DNA of 58,040 nt, taken from Holosporales bacterium (GTDB taxonomy: Bacteria; Pseudomonadota; Alphaproteobacteria; Holosporales; Holosporaceae). The notes beneath the pieces are model-generated. The model did not search any database and was not told where the DNA came from. It saw only the letters and a program-made list of their open reading frames with translations. The position numbers were made by a program, and so were the translations under genes. Below are positions 45,728 to 53,744 of the stretch, piece after piece; the first letter of the stretch is position 1, and every line of letters starts with the position of its first letter. The DNA lies in NCBI GenBank assembly GCA_947457385.1, contig CANGUX010000002.1:1-58040 (forward strand), read 5' to 3'.

Positions 45728-47392
45728 ATGACACAAGAAACGCTCATTCAAGCCCTTAAGACCATGCCTCATGCCCCTGGGGTTTACCGCATGGTAGATG
45801 CAAGTGGCCAAGATTTGTATATTGGGAAAGCTAAAAATCTGGCAAAAAGAATCAGCCACTATACCCAAGTTGCACGTCTTCCACAACGCCTTCAGCGCAT
45901 GGTGAAAAAGGTTTCTGAGGTGAAAATTGTCGTGACTGAAACCGAGTTAGAGGCCCTTCTTCTGGAAGCCAGTCTCATTCAACAGGCTCAACCTCCTTAT
46001 AATATTTTATTAAAGGGACAACCGTTTTCTTATCTTATTCTAACCGATCATGCTTTTCCTCGCTTAATGCAACATCGCTTCCCTCCCAGCAATGCACATC
46101 GTTTGGGGATTTTTTTATCTCAAGCGCCGCTTCGTGCCCTTATGGAATGTCTCCAGCGGGCTTTTCTGTTACGAACGTGCTCTGATTTTGTGTTTTCTCA
46201 TCGTTCACGTCCGTGTTTGCAATTTCATTTGGGACGTTGCAGCGCCCCCTGTGTCAAGCAAGAAGCCAGAGAATCTTATCCAGAAGTGGTGGAGCAAGCA
46301 TTGCGATTTGCCCATGGAAGCACCACAAAACTGCATCAAGAACTGACACAACAGATGAAAAAACTCAGTCAAGATCAATTGTATCTTCAAGCCCGTGTCA
46401 TTCGAGATCGCTTGCTGGCTTTGCCTCATCACACCATGCGTGTTTTTCATGGAGACGCCATTGCATGGGTATACCAAAACGGAACCCATTGCATTCAATG
46501 GATGGGGTTTCGTCAAGGCCACACCATTGGGGCTGAAGTCTTTTTTTTCCCTAATACTTCTCCCAAAGAAATTACGGAACTTTTATATGGGTTTTTTTGT
46601 CATTTTTATGAAAAAATCCAACCCCCTTCAATTCTTTTGCTCAATCATCCTTTCCAAGATGAAGAGGATATAAAAACCTTATTGCGCCATCGATTTGCAA
46701 GCAAGACCCATCCTTTTTCGCTCCATTTTATTGTGCCAAAACGAGGGGAAAAAGCAAAAAAAATCCGTTTGGCCGAAGATAATGCAAAAGAGGCCCTCAA
46801 GCGTCATTTTGCTTCCAGTCATGAGCACATAGCCTCGTGGCAAGCCGCTTGTACCTATCTTGGATTCTCTCCAATGCCTCAGCGCATAGAGATCATCGAC
46901 AACAGCCATCATCAAGGGGATTCTGCCGTTTCAGTCATCGTGGTTGTGAGCCAAGAAGGATTTTTAAAACAGGCCTATCGCACCTTTTCCATGTCACCCC
47001 AAGAGCTGGATTCCCATGATTCACGCGACGATTATGCCATGATGCGCCGTGTCATCCAACGTCGTTTTGGCAAAAAAAAATCAGATCTTTATCCAGATGT
47101 GTTGGTCATTGATGGGGGAAAGGGACAATTTTCCAGCGTGCAGTCTGCGCTAAAAGAAAGGGGAATTTCCCTTGATGTTGTGGCCATTGCCAAAGGGGAA
47201 AGGGGCGCAGATCATCTTTATCATCTCGATGCATCTCACACCCTTAAAGCATTAGAGCTACCTCACCATCACCCCGTGCTCCATTTCTTTCAACGCCTAA
47301 GAGATGAAGCTCATCGCTTTGCCATTCACACCCATCGTCAAAAAAAACGGCGCCGTATGGTGGCCTCCAAGCCTAAAAAACAACCCACCTAG
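45728..47392 (+). CDS. uvrC: Excinuclease ABC subunit C lacking the HhH domain
   Basis: Dual-incision nuclease of excision repair, 554 residues from ATG 45728 (a longer frame from 45668 adds 20 unlikely residues). The GIY-YIG domain (APGVYRMVDASGQDLYIGKA), a small Cys-rich patch (RPCLQFHLGRCSAPC), the UVR domain (KLSQDQLYLQARVIRDRLLAL) and the RNase H-like nuclease (IEIIDNSHHQGDSAVSV, DDYAMMRRVIQRRF, VLVIDGGKGQF) are all present. The chain ends HRQKKRRRMVASKPKK right after the nuclease, so the usual C-terminal (HhH)2 DNA-binding domain of about 60 residues is missing. It overlaps the convergent next gene by four bases. Confidence 0.96.
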   Translation: MTQETLIQALKTMPHAPGVYRMVDASGQDLYIGKAKNLAKRISHYTQVARLPQRLQRMVKKVSEVKIVVTETELEALLLEASLIQQAQPPYNILLKGQPFSYLILTDHAFPRLMQHRFPPSNAHRLGIFLSQAPLRALMECLQRAFLLRTCSDFVFSHRSRPCLQFHLGRCSAPCVKQEARESYPEVVEQALRFAHGSTTKLHQELTQQMKKLSQDQLYLQARVIRDRLLALPHHTMRVFHGDAIAWVYQNGTHCIQWMGFRQGHTIGAEVFFFPNTSPKEITELLYGFFCHFYEKIQPPSILLLNHPFQDEEDIKTLLRHRFASKTHPFSLHFIVPKRGEKAKKIRLAEDNAKEALKRHFASSHEHIASWQAACTYLGFSPMPQRIEIIDNSHHQGDSAVSVIVVVSQEGFLKQAYRTFSMSPQELDSHDSRDDYAMMRRVIQRRFGKKKSDLYPDVLVIDGGKGQFSSVQSALKERGISLDVVAIAKGERGADHLYHLDASHTLKALELPHHHPVLHFFQRLRDEAHRFAIHTHRQKKRRRMVASKPKKQPT

Positions 47393-48432
47393 CGTTTAGG
47401 GCCCATCTGCGATTGGGCTTCCAATCCTTGCAACATTTCTTCAATCATTCCATGGATAATGACCTCGCAAGGTTCTATGGATTTGACCATGCCTACACTT
47501 TGTCCTGCCATCAAAGACCCCTCTTCGATATCTCCCTCTAATACAGCGCGACGTAAAGCGCCTGCCCAAAACAACTCCAGTTTCATTTGTGCTTCTTTTT
47601 GAGATAGCATGCCTTGATTATAGGCATCTAGCACTTCTCTTTGCATGTTTAAAAAATTTTGTTTCCCACGGTTTTCCAAGGCACGCACGGGAATCACTGG
47701 GAAACGTGGATCCAACTGCACAGAAAGCGTGGCGTCCCGGGCGTTTGCTTTTATAAATGCTTCTTTGAACTTAGGATGCGCTCTGGATTCTGTGGCACAA
47801 ACAAATCGTGTTCCCAATTGACATCCAGATGCCCCCATCCATAAATAAGACAACATCCCTCGCCCACTTCCTATGCCCCCCGCTACAAACAAGGGCACTT
47901 CCAATGCAGGTAAAATTTCTTGCGCCAGCACATAAGTCGAAACAGGCCCAACATGCCCTCCAGCTTCCGATCCCTCAAGCACAAGGGCATCGATCCCTGC
48001 TTTAATGAGGCGTTTTCCCACCGCAACAGAAGGGGCAAACCCGATCATCCGTATGTTCTTTGCTTTAAGGGCTTCAATGACGTTGGGGGAAGGAAAGCCC
48101 CCCCCTAAAAAAACATGACCTACTTTCCTCTCGATACACACGTTCACCAAGTCTTGAATTTGGTGATGGAACACAATGAGATTGACCCCAAAGGGCATGA
48201 GGGTCAGCTCTTGGGTTTTACGAATCTCTTCATCCAAAGCTTCTGGGAAAAGCGCTCCGCCTGCCAAGACTCCGAACCCACCTGACGATGAAATAGAGGC
48301 CACGAGTCGGTGATCCGATACCCACGTCATGGCCCCACCCAAGATAGCATAGCGACATCCCAAAAAGGAAGTCCCCTTAGACCAAAGAGCAGATAAAGTT
48401 TCCCAAAAGGGGTGTTGTTCAAGGGATATCAT
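47389..48432 (-). CDS. Nitronate monooxygenase / FabK-like FMN enzyme
   Basis: FMN-dependent TIM-barrel of the 2-nitropropane-dioxygenase family, 347 residues. Features are RYAILGGAMTWVSDHRLVAS and SSGGFGVLAGGALF near the N-terminus, LVLEGSEAGGHVG with the catalytic-type His, VPLFVAGGIGSGRGM (phosphate binding) and GASGCQLGTRFVCATES. Family members are either nitronate monooxygenases or enoyl-ACP reductases II (FabK); motifs alone do not separate them. The start overlaps the lysC end by 14 bases, so the two are probably co-translated. Confidence 0.9.
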   Translation of the reverse strand: MISLEQHPFWETLSALWSKGTSFLGCRYAILGGAMTWVSDHRLVASISSSGGFGVLAGGALFPEALDEEIRKTQELTLMPFGVNLIVFHHQIQDLVNVCIERKVGHVFLGGGFPSPNVIEALKAKNIRMIGFAPSVAVGKRLIKAGIDALVLEGSEAGGHVGPVSTYVLAQEILPALEVPLFVAGGIGSGRGMLSYLWMGASGCQLGTRFVCATESRAHPKFKEAFIKANARDATLSVQLDPRFPVIPVRALENRGKQNFLNMQREVLDAYNQGMLSQKEAQMKLELFWAGALRRAVLEGDIEEGSLMAGQSVGMVKSIEPCEVIIHGMIEEMLQGLEAQSQMGPKR

Positions 48433-49561
48433 GAAACCCTAACTCTCTGTGAAGCGTTAAAATAGCTTGATGAGCATGCTTTAAGTCAAAAACTAAACCG
48501 ATGGCATTGGAAAACCGTATGGTATGCACAATGGGAAGATTACACGCCATAGTCGGAGAAAAAAGACATTTTCCCACCAAGGTAATCAAACTCATTTCCT
48601 GAATCTGAATAATCTGGAGAAGGCTCTGGGGTAAAACGGATTTGACCCATGTTTTCCAAGGTAATCCTGTAAAAAAAGTAAGGCCATAACGAGAACTTTG
48701 CCATTCCAGAAAGGGAATGAATTGGGCCTGAAGGGCCTCATAAAGATCTTGTGCTTCCTGAGGCATCATATCAGGAATATGCCAACGAAGAATGGTTTTT
48801 TGAGCAAGGCCAGCAATAGAAGGAGCTTCTTGTTGCACGCGCGTTCCAGCTTCTTGATCTGAAAACGTAGAATAAATTTGGATCAAAACATTATGCTTTT
48901 GTGCCCACCGGATGGCTTTTGCATCTAAAACTTTTGTGCCGTGCTCTGCCAGCACCAGCATGTCCTCGTAGGAAAGCACATCATAGCGCCGTGCATCTTT
49001 GACATAGGCAGGATCTGTGGTGTAAACGCCATCCACATCGGTAAAAATCTGACAGACCGAGGCCTTAAGGGCAGCGGCCAAGACAACAGCAGTAGTATCA
49101 GAACCTCCACGCCCAAGAGTTGTCACTCTGCCACATGCAGTGACGCCTTGAAACCCTGCAACAACAGGAATAATCCCTGCTTCTAAATCTTGCAACAAAG
49201 CTTCTGTTTGCACTGAAAGGATCTCAGCATTGCCAGGGTGCATGGTGGTGAGAAGAGGCAGTTGCCATCCCATCCAAGAACGTGCTGGTTGCCCCAAATT
49301 TTGCAATGCCATGGCCAACAGTCCTGCCGCAATGGGCTCTCCTGAAGCTAGGACCACATCTCCTTCGGCACAGGGCTTTTGACTAAGTGAACTTTCTTCA
49401 ATCCAACGGGCCAGTTGATTGGTCATGCCATCCATGGCAGAAACCACGACGACGACACGTTCTCCTTTTCCTTGGGCACAAACAATTTTTTCAGCCACAT
49501 AGCGAATGCACCCTAAGGTTGCAACGGACGTTCCCCCAAATTTTTTTACAACTGGCTTCAT
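48419..49561 (-). CDS. lysC: Aspartate kinase
   Basis: Phosphorylates aspartate at the start of the lysine/diaminopimelate, threonine and methionine pathway; 380 residues, a little short. The kinase domain is clear: VVKKFGGTSVATLGCIRYVA, VVVVSAMDGMTNQL, TTLGRGGSDTTAVVLAAAL and QIFTDVDGVYTTDPAYVKDA. The C-terminal part, where two ACT regulatory domains normally sit, is hard to recognise (PFLEWQSSRYGLTFF, LLQIIQIQEMSLITLVGKCL), so feedback control may be changed. In a reduced genome the likely need is diaminopimelate for peptidoglycan. It overlaps the downstream FMN enzyme gene. Confidence 0.95.
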   Translation of the reverse strand: MKPVVKKFGGTSVATLGCIRYVAEKIVCAQGKGERVVVVVSAMDGMTNQLARWIEESSLSQKPCAEGDVVLASGEPIAAGLLAMALQNLGQPARSWMGWQLPLLTTMHPGNAEILSVQTEALLQDLEAGIIPVVAGFQGVTACGRVTTLGRGGSDTTAVVLAAALKASVCQIFTDVDGVYTTDPAYVKDARRYDVLSYEDMLVLAEHGTKVLDAKAIRWAQKHNVLIQIYSTFSDQEAGTRVQQEAPSIAGLAQKTILRWHIPDMMPQEAQDLYEALQAQFIPFLEWQSSRYGLTFFTGLPWKTWVKSVLPQSLLQIIQIQEMSLITLVGKCLFSPTMACNLPIVHTIRFSNAIGLVFDLKHAHQAILTLHRELGFHDIP

Positions 49562-49601
49562 AGTACCTCTAACGTATGATTTATTATGCTTCTTTCTGCT
49601 C

Positions 49602-50897
49602 TCAGTCCTGATGGTTAGGAATTTTAAGTCCTCTCAAGCCTATCAAAGATCCCAAAGCAGCAAGACATAAAATGATTCCTGGCATCAAGGAAATCCCTGT
49701 TTGATGCATGCAAAAGGTCACTAACCATGGCGTACTTCCTCCGAAAAAGGCCATAGATACATTATGTGCCAAGGATACTCCAGAACACCGAATAGTTATA
49801 GGGAAAAGAGAGACAAGCAATGCAGGAATTGGGGCAAAACAGATGCCCATCAGTACAGCCAAGCTTAATTGACACAAAAGTGCCAAGGGCCAGCTCCCCA
49901 AAGAAAGCCCATAAAAAAGAGGAATTGCTCCCACAAAGATACCCCAAACCCCAATGGACATCACAGCTTTAGGGCTCCAACGATCTGACCACGCCCCTGC
50001 AATAGGAATCACACCAGCAAATCCCAACATACTTAATGTATTGATCCAAGCCGCACTTTGATAGCTAAATCCCATAAAATTTTGCAAATAGGTCATAATA
50101 AAAATGCACACCAAAAAAAATCCAACGGCAATGGTCAGGTCAATCAAGACAATACGCCCCATCATAGACAAATGATCCCGAAAAAGAATCCGCAAAGGCG
50201 ATTCTGCCAAAGGCTCTTTTTGATGGGTTGAAAAATCAGAAGGATCCTTTAAAACGCGACGCATATAAATCCCAACGCCACTGCCAACAGAACTCAACAC
50301 AAAAGGAATACGCCATCCCCACACCTCTAGCGCTTCATGAGACATGGATAAACTCACCAAAAGAGACACGCCTGTTCCTACAATGAGTCCTACCAGAACA
50401 CTAAAAGAAATCCAACTCCCCCAAAATCCTCTGTGTTTTGGTTCGGCATGCTCTACCACAAACACCATAGAACTGGTAAATTCTCCACCCATGGATAATC
50501 CCTGAAAAAGACGCAATACCGCCAGAGATAATGGCGCTGCAATCCCCACCATGGCGTAAGGAGGCAAAAGCCCAATCAAAGTCGTGGGGATGGCCATACA
50601 ATAAATAGACAACATAAGGGCTTTCTTGCGACCGTGGCGATCTCCCAACGTTCCAAACAACCACGCGCCTAAGGGACGCATGACAAAGCCTGAAAAGAAA
50701 ATGCCATAGCTTCCTAATAAAACAGTGATGGAACTTTGATGCGGAGGGAACATCGCTTTGCCAATGATGGCCGCAAAATACCCATAGAGGGCAAAATCGT
50801 ACCATTCTAATGCATTTCCAAAAATGCAAGATAAGACCATGCACCACAATCCTGAAGATGATTTGGGCTCTATTGGGCGTTGGGTATGGATAGGCAC
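49602..50897 (-). CDS. MHS-family (ProP-like) MFS transporter
   Basis: Twelve-segment major-facilitator permease of the metabolite:H+ symporter family, 431 residues. Telling stretches are FGNALEWYDFALYGYFAAII in segment 1, the loop 2-3 signature GTLGDRHGRKKAL, RLFQGLSMGGEFTSSMVFVVEH in segments 4-5, and AWSDRWSPKAV in the second half. Relatives carry proline/betaine, citrate, alpha-ketoglutarate or shikimate; the substrate here cannot be read from sequence. It lies 40 bases upstream of lysC on the same strand, so co-transcription is possible. In an intracellular bacterium such carriers usually import host metabolites. Confidence 0.93.
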   Translation of the reverse strand: MPIHTQRPIEPKSSSGLWCMVLSCIFGNALEWYDFALYGYFAAIIGKAMFPPHQSSITVLLGSYGIFFSGFVMRPLGAWLFGTLGDRHGRKKALMLSIYCMAIPTTLIGLLPPYAMVGIAAPLSLAVLRLFQGLSMGGEFTSSMVFVVEHAEPKHRGFWGSWISFSVLVGLIVGTGVSLLVSLSMSHEALEVWGWRIPFVLSSVGSGVGIYMRRVLKDPSDFSTHQKEPLAESPLRILFRDHLSMMGRIVLIDLTIAVGFFLVCIFIMTYLQNFMGFSYQSAAWINTLSMLGFAGVIPIAGAWSDRWSPKAVMSIGVWGIFVGAIPLFYGLSLGSWPLALLCQLSLAVLMGICFAPIPALLVSLFPITIRCSGVSLAHNVSMAFFGGSTPWLVTFCMHQTGISLMPGIILCLAALGSLIGLRGLKIPNHQD

Positions 50898-51200
50898 ACA
50901 TGCTCCCCGTTGTATTTTTAATCATTTTTCATGAAAGATAAGCATAGAACAAGATTTTTTCTAAAGGCAATCCTGTGTTCTTCACGCAATCCCTTGATAA
51001 GTTAAAAATTTTAGAAAAATATCTTTATAATCCCAGAAGTTAATGCCAAAAAAAATCTCAAATAGGTCAAAATAAAAAAGATAAAAAAAAATTTTTTTAA
51101 TCCAAAGGAAAACTCTTGCTTCCCCCCTATTTATTTTTGCTGTTTTTTAGGAGACACTGGGATAAGGTTTAGAAAAACAAATAAAACAAAAAGGTCCATC
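50898..51200. other. AT-rich intergenic region upstream of pal
   Basis: Roughly 300 bases between divergent genes. No ORF is supported. A TATAAT at 51026-51031 is the best -10-like site for pal, but its -35 partner is poor. Long A and T runs dominate. Confidence 0.4.
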
Positions 51201-51749
51201 ATGAAATTCCATCTTATCGGCATGTTAGCACTTGGCGTACTTTTGACAGCCTGTGGCGATACCCCACCAGAACCCGTTGCTGTATGCACAAGCACTGAAC
51301 CTACAGATTGCATTGTAAAAGGCAGCATCAGGGATCTAGTGGTCAATGTAGGAGATCGCGTTTTCTTCGAGTTTGACAGCTCAAAACTCAGCGATGCTGG
51401 AAAGAAAAAACTTGAAGAACAAGTCGCTTGGTTAAACCAATATCCTGCCATTAACATTCAAGTTGGAGGCTTTTGTGACGAACGAGGTAGCTCTGAGTAT
51501 AACTTGGCATTGGGAGAACGGAGAGCGAATGAAGTTGCTAGCTATTTAAAACAATGTGGCTTAAACGCATGCCGCATTCTATCCGTGTGTTCTGCAGGAA
51601 AGGAAAGACCCTTTGACACAGGCCACAACGAAGAAGCTTGGGCTAAGAATCGTACAGCTGTGACTTTGATCCAAAATGGATCCAATGAAGCTCAAGCTTG
51701 TCCTATTATGCCAGGGGCTCCTGCCGTAGCCGTTCCTGTTGCTGAATAA
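51201..51749 (+). CDS. pal: Peptidoglycan-associated lipoprotein
   Basis: Outer-membrane lipoprotein of the Tol-Pal system that binds diaminopimelate in peptidoglycan; 182 residues. The signal peptide ends in the lipobox LLTAC (lipidated Cys18). The OmpA-like domain is clear: VFFEFDSSKLSDAGKKKLEE, then DERGSSEYNLALGERRANEV and the closing KNRTAVTLI. The common GHADERG motif reads GFCDERG, and the domain has several extra cysteines, which is unusual for the family. tolB, normally just upstream, is absent. A perfect 18-bp hairpin follows the stop. Confidence 0.96.
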   Translation: MKFHLIGMLALGVLLTACGDTPPEPVAVCTSTEPTDCIVKGSIRDLVVNVGDRVFFEFDSSKLSDAGKKKLEEQVAWLNQYPAINIQVGGFCDERGSSEYNLALGERRANEVASYLKQCGLNACRILSVCSAGKERPFDTGHNEEAWAKNRTAVTLIQNGSNEAQACPIMPGAPAVAVPVAE

Positions 51750-51761
51750 GGTTTAACCTTC

Positions 51762-51810
51762 TTCAAGGCTTCTCTCCAAATCATTGTTGGAGAGAAGCCT
51801 TGAATTTCTG
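51762..51810 (+). terminator. 18-bp perfect hairpin after pal
   Basis: TTCAAGGCTTCTCTCCAA (51762-51779) pairs perfectly with TTGGAGAGAAGCCTTGAA (51787-51804) around a 7-base loop, 13 bases after the pal stop. Only a short U-rich tail (TTTCTGATTT) follows. It is very probably the pal terminator or 3'-end protector. Confidence 0.8.
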
Positions 51811-53169
51811 ATTTAGGGTTGCTCTCCTGCCTTGAGGCCCAAACCCAAGCACCATAAAAAATAGATGTTTCGGGCGTTATCCAAAAAAAATATTACATGT
51901 CACGCAGGTTGCATTCCCTAAGTTGATTGGTTTAGTGCAGCAATACAGATGGCGACCGTAGGATTGTTAAGTTTTTTAGAGAAAGAACGCATTTTCTCAA
52001 CAAGCTTTCTAAGGATTCTCATGCTGGTGTTGAACCGCTATATCTCTATATAGGAATTTTGGCTCCCTTCTTTTTAAGCATTGCTTTCATTTGATGAGGC
52101 GAAAACACGGCTGAATACCCACCAATCTCCTTAAGCAAGGCAAAACAGTAAGAATATCGAACCTTTGCGCTCTACTATAGCTTCTTCCCCTAACGTAAAA
52201 CCCAAAACTTTTTTGCCTAACAACGGTACGAAATTTGGCATGCAGAATCTGCTGTAGCCACCAATAACTTACTTTTACTATGCGATACACCCTTGCTAAC
52301 GTCATCATTTCTTTTGTTTCATGCAGCATTAGACAGATTTTAGGAGGATTTCACTACATCCTTTATTGCGGGTGTCACATGGGATTTCTTGAAGACGTTT
52401 ACCGTTATACAACGAGAACATGCTATAGACAACCATCCATTTTATATACCTCGCAATCCCTTCCTAATACATTTGTACAATCAGAGAAAACGTCAGATTT
52501 TGCCTCCAGAAAAAAACATTGCTTCTTTTGTATCTCTAAGGCCCTACTAAAAGAACCCCCTCCCCCAACTCTAAAAAATGTTATACTCCCCTTCATCCTG
52601 CTACAGCTTCCAACTCTAACCCTTATAACCCCTCCTTTCTTAGATGAACACAGAAAGTCCTAGCCCCCTTCCAATCTCTTTTATGCTCAACGAAAGAGTC
52701 GCCTAACATGCACCTTTAGCCTTTTTTTTTCGCCTTCTCCGAAGAGAAAAAACTGTTTCTGAAAATCAATGAAACGTAAAATATCGTCCCTTAAAAAAAT
52801 AATCAAAAGGGTCACAATTATTTTTATTATCTCTAAATCATCCATTCCAAATTTCCTGAAATTCATGCCGAAACTCACTAAATAAAATATTTATTCCACT
52901 TTGCTGTATTGTTTTTTAAAAAACTTATTTCTTTATAAGCACAAAGTTTATAGTAATATTTATTTTAAATTCATTAAGCGCAAGCACAAAAAGCATTTCA
53001 ATTAAAAAAGACTACAATTTATTGTATTTTTGCAAACATTTTCTTTAAAATTTTATTTTTTTCAACAAAAAGAGGGTTCATCAACTCTCTATAATTTATG
53101 GTTTTTGAAAAAAACATTGACATCCTTTTGTTCTTCATGGTATCCCAGAAAAAACCAACGAGAAGATGA
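51811..53169. other. Gene-poor region between pal and the MarR gene
   Basis: About 1.36 kb with no intact gene. Minus-strand fragments look once coding: SMRILRKLVEKMRSFSKKLN followed by PTVAICIAALNQST and a stop at about 51915-52035, and YSYCFALLKEIGGYSAVFSP with HQMKAMLKKKGAK at about 52073-52172. They are in different frames, and I do not recognise them. A 127-codon plus-strand ORF (52280-52663) is rich in Cys, Pro and His and looks fortuitous. The last 300 bases are extremely AT-rich, probably carrying the marR promoter. Confidence 0.5.
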
Positions 53170-53625
53170 ATGAAATCTATGATATGCCTTGAAAGTATTT
53201 TGCTTTTTAATAAAATTCATCGTAATTTTCTTAATGCTGTAAAACATTTCCTTCAAAAAATTGGCCAAACAGATCTTAATCCCACTCAAGCCATTATTTT
53301 ATATTCTATGGGATCGAATACATTACGCGCGAGCGAAGTATTGACGCACTATCAGGGATCCAATCCATCCTATAATATAAAAAAAATGGTCAATGGTGCC
53401 TATATTGTTACGCAAGAAAACCCTTTAGATCGTCGACTTCTTTTGGTTTCTCTTTCTAAAAAAGGCAAACAATTCCATGAGCAAATGAATCAATTTTTAA
53501 TGGATCAAGAAAAAAGATTAAGCAAAGAGGGATTTGAGGCGTTTTCATGGAACCAATTAATGGAGCATGGGGAAAAATTAGAAAAATTTTGGCGTTACAG
53601 TCGTTATGATCAAACTTACCTTTAA
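53170..53625 (+). CDS. MarR-family regulator (COG5631/LdtR-like)
   Basis: Winged-helix transcription factor, 151 residues. The central segment DLNPTQAIILYSMGSNTLRA, the recognition part THYQGSNPSYNIKKMVNGAY and the wing ENPLDRRLLLVSLSKKGKQF match the alphaproteobacterial subfamily of MarR proteins that includes Liberibacter LdtR, which controls an L,D-transpeptidase. N- and C-terminal helices would form the dimer. It stands alone upstream of thrS, about 120 bases away, in a very AT-rich context. The target genes are unknown; a cell-wall or stress role is inferred from relatives only. Confidence 0.85.
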   Translation: MKSMICLESILLFNKIHRNFLNAVKHFLQKIGQTDLNPTQAIILYSMGSNTLRASEVLTHYQGSNPSYNIKKMVNGAYIVTQENPLDRRLLLVSLSKKGKQFHEQMNQFLMDQEKRLSKEGFEAFSWNQLMEHGEKLEKFWRYSRYDQTYL

Positions 53626-53744
53626 GGAGTCGCCTGCATTCTATGGGTTACATTCTATAGTCTCTTGTGATGGATAGGGCTCCCCTCTCGCAAGATCAAA
53701 CGACATATGCTAGCATTAGAAGAGATTGAAGGTTTTTTTCTGCG

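Noticed and set aside
52280-52663. 127-codon plus-strand ORF
   Set aside because: Composition biased to Cys, Pro and His, no ribosome site, no pattern of secondary structure; probably chance.
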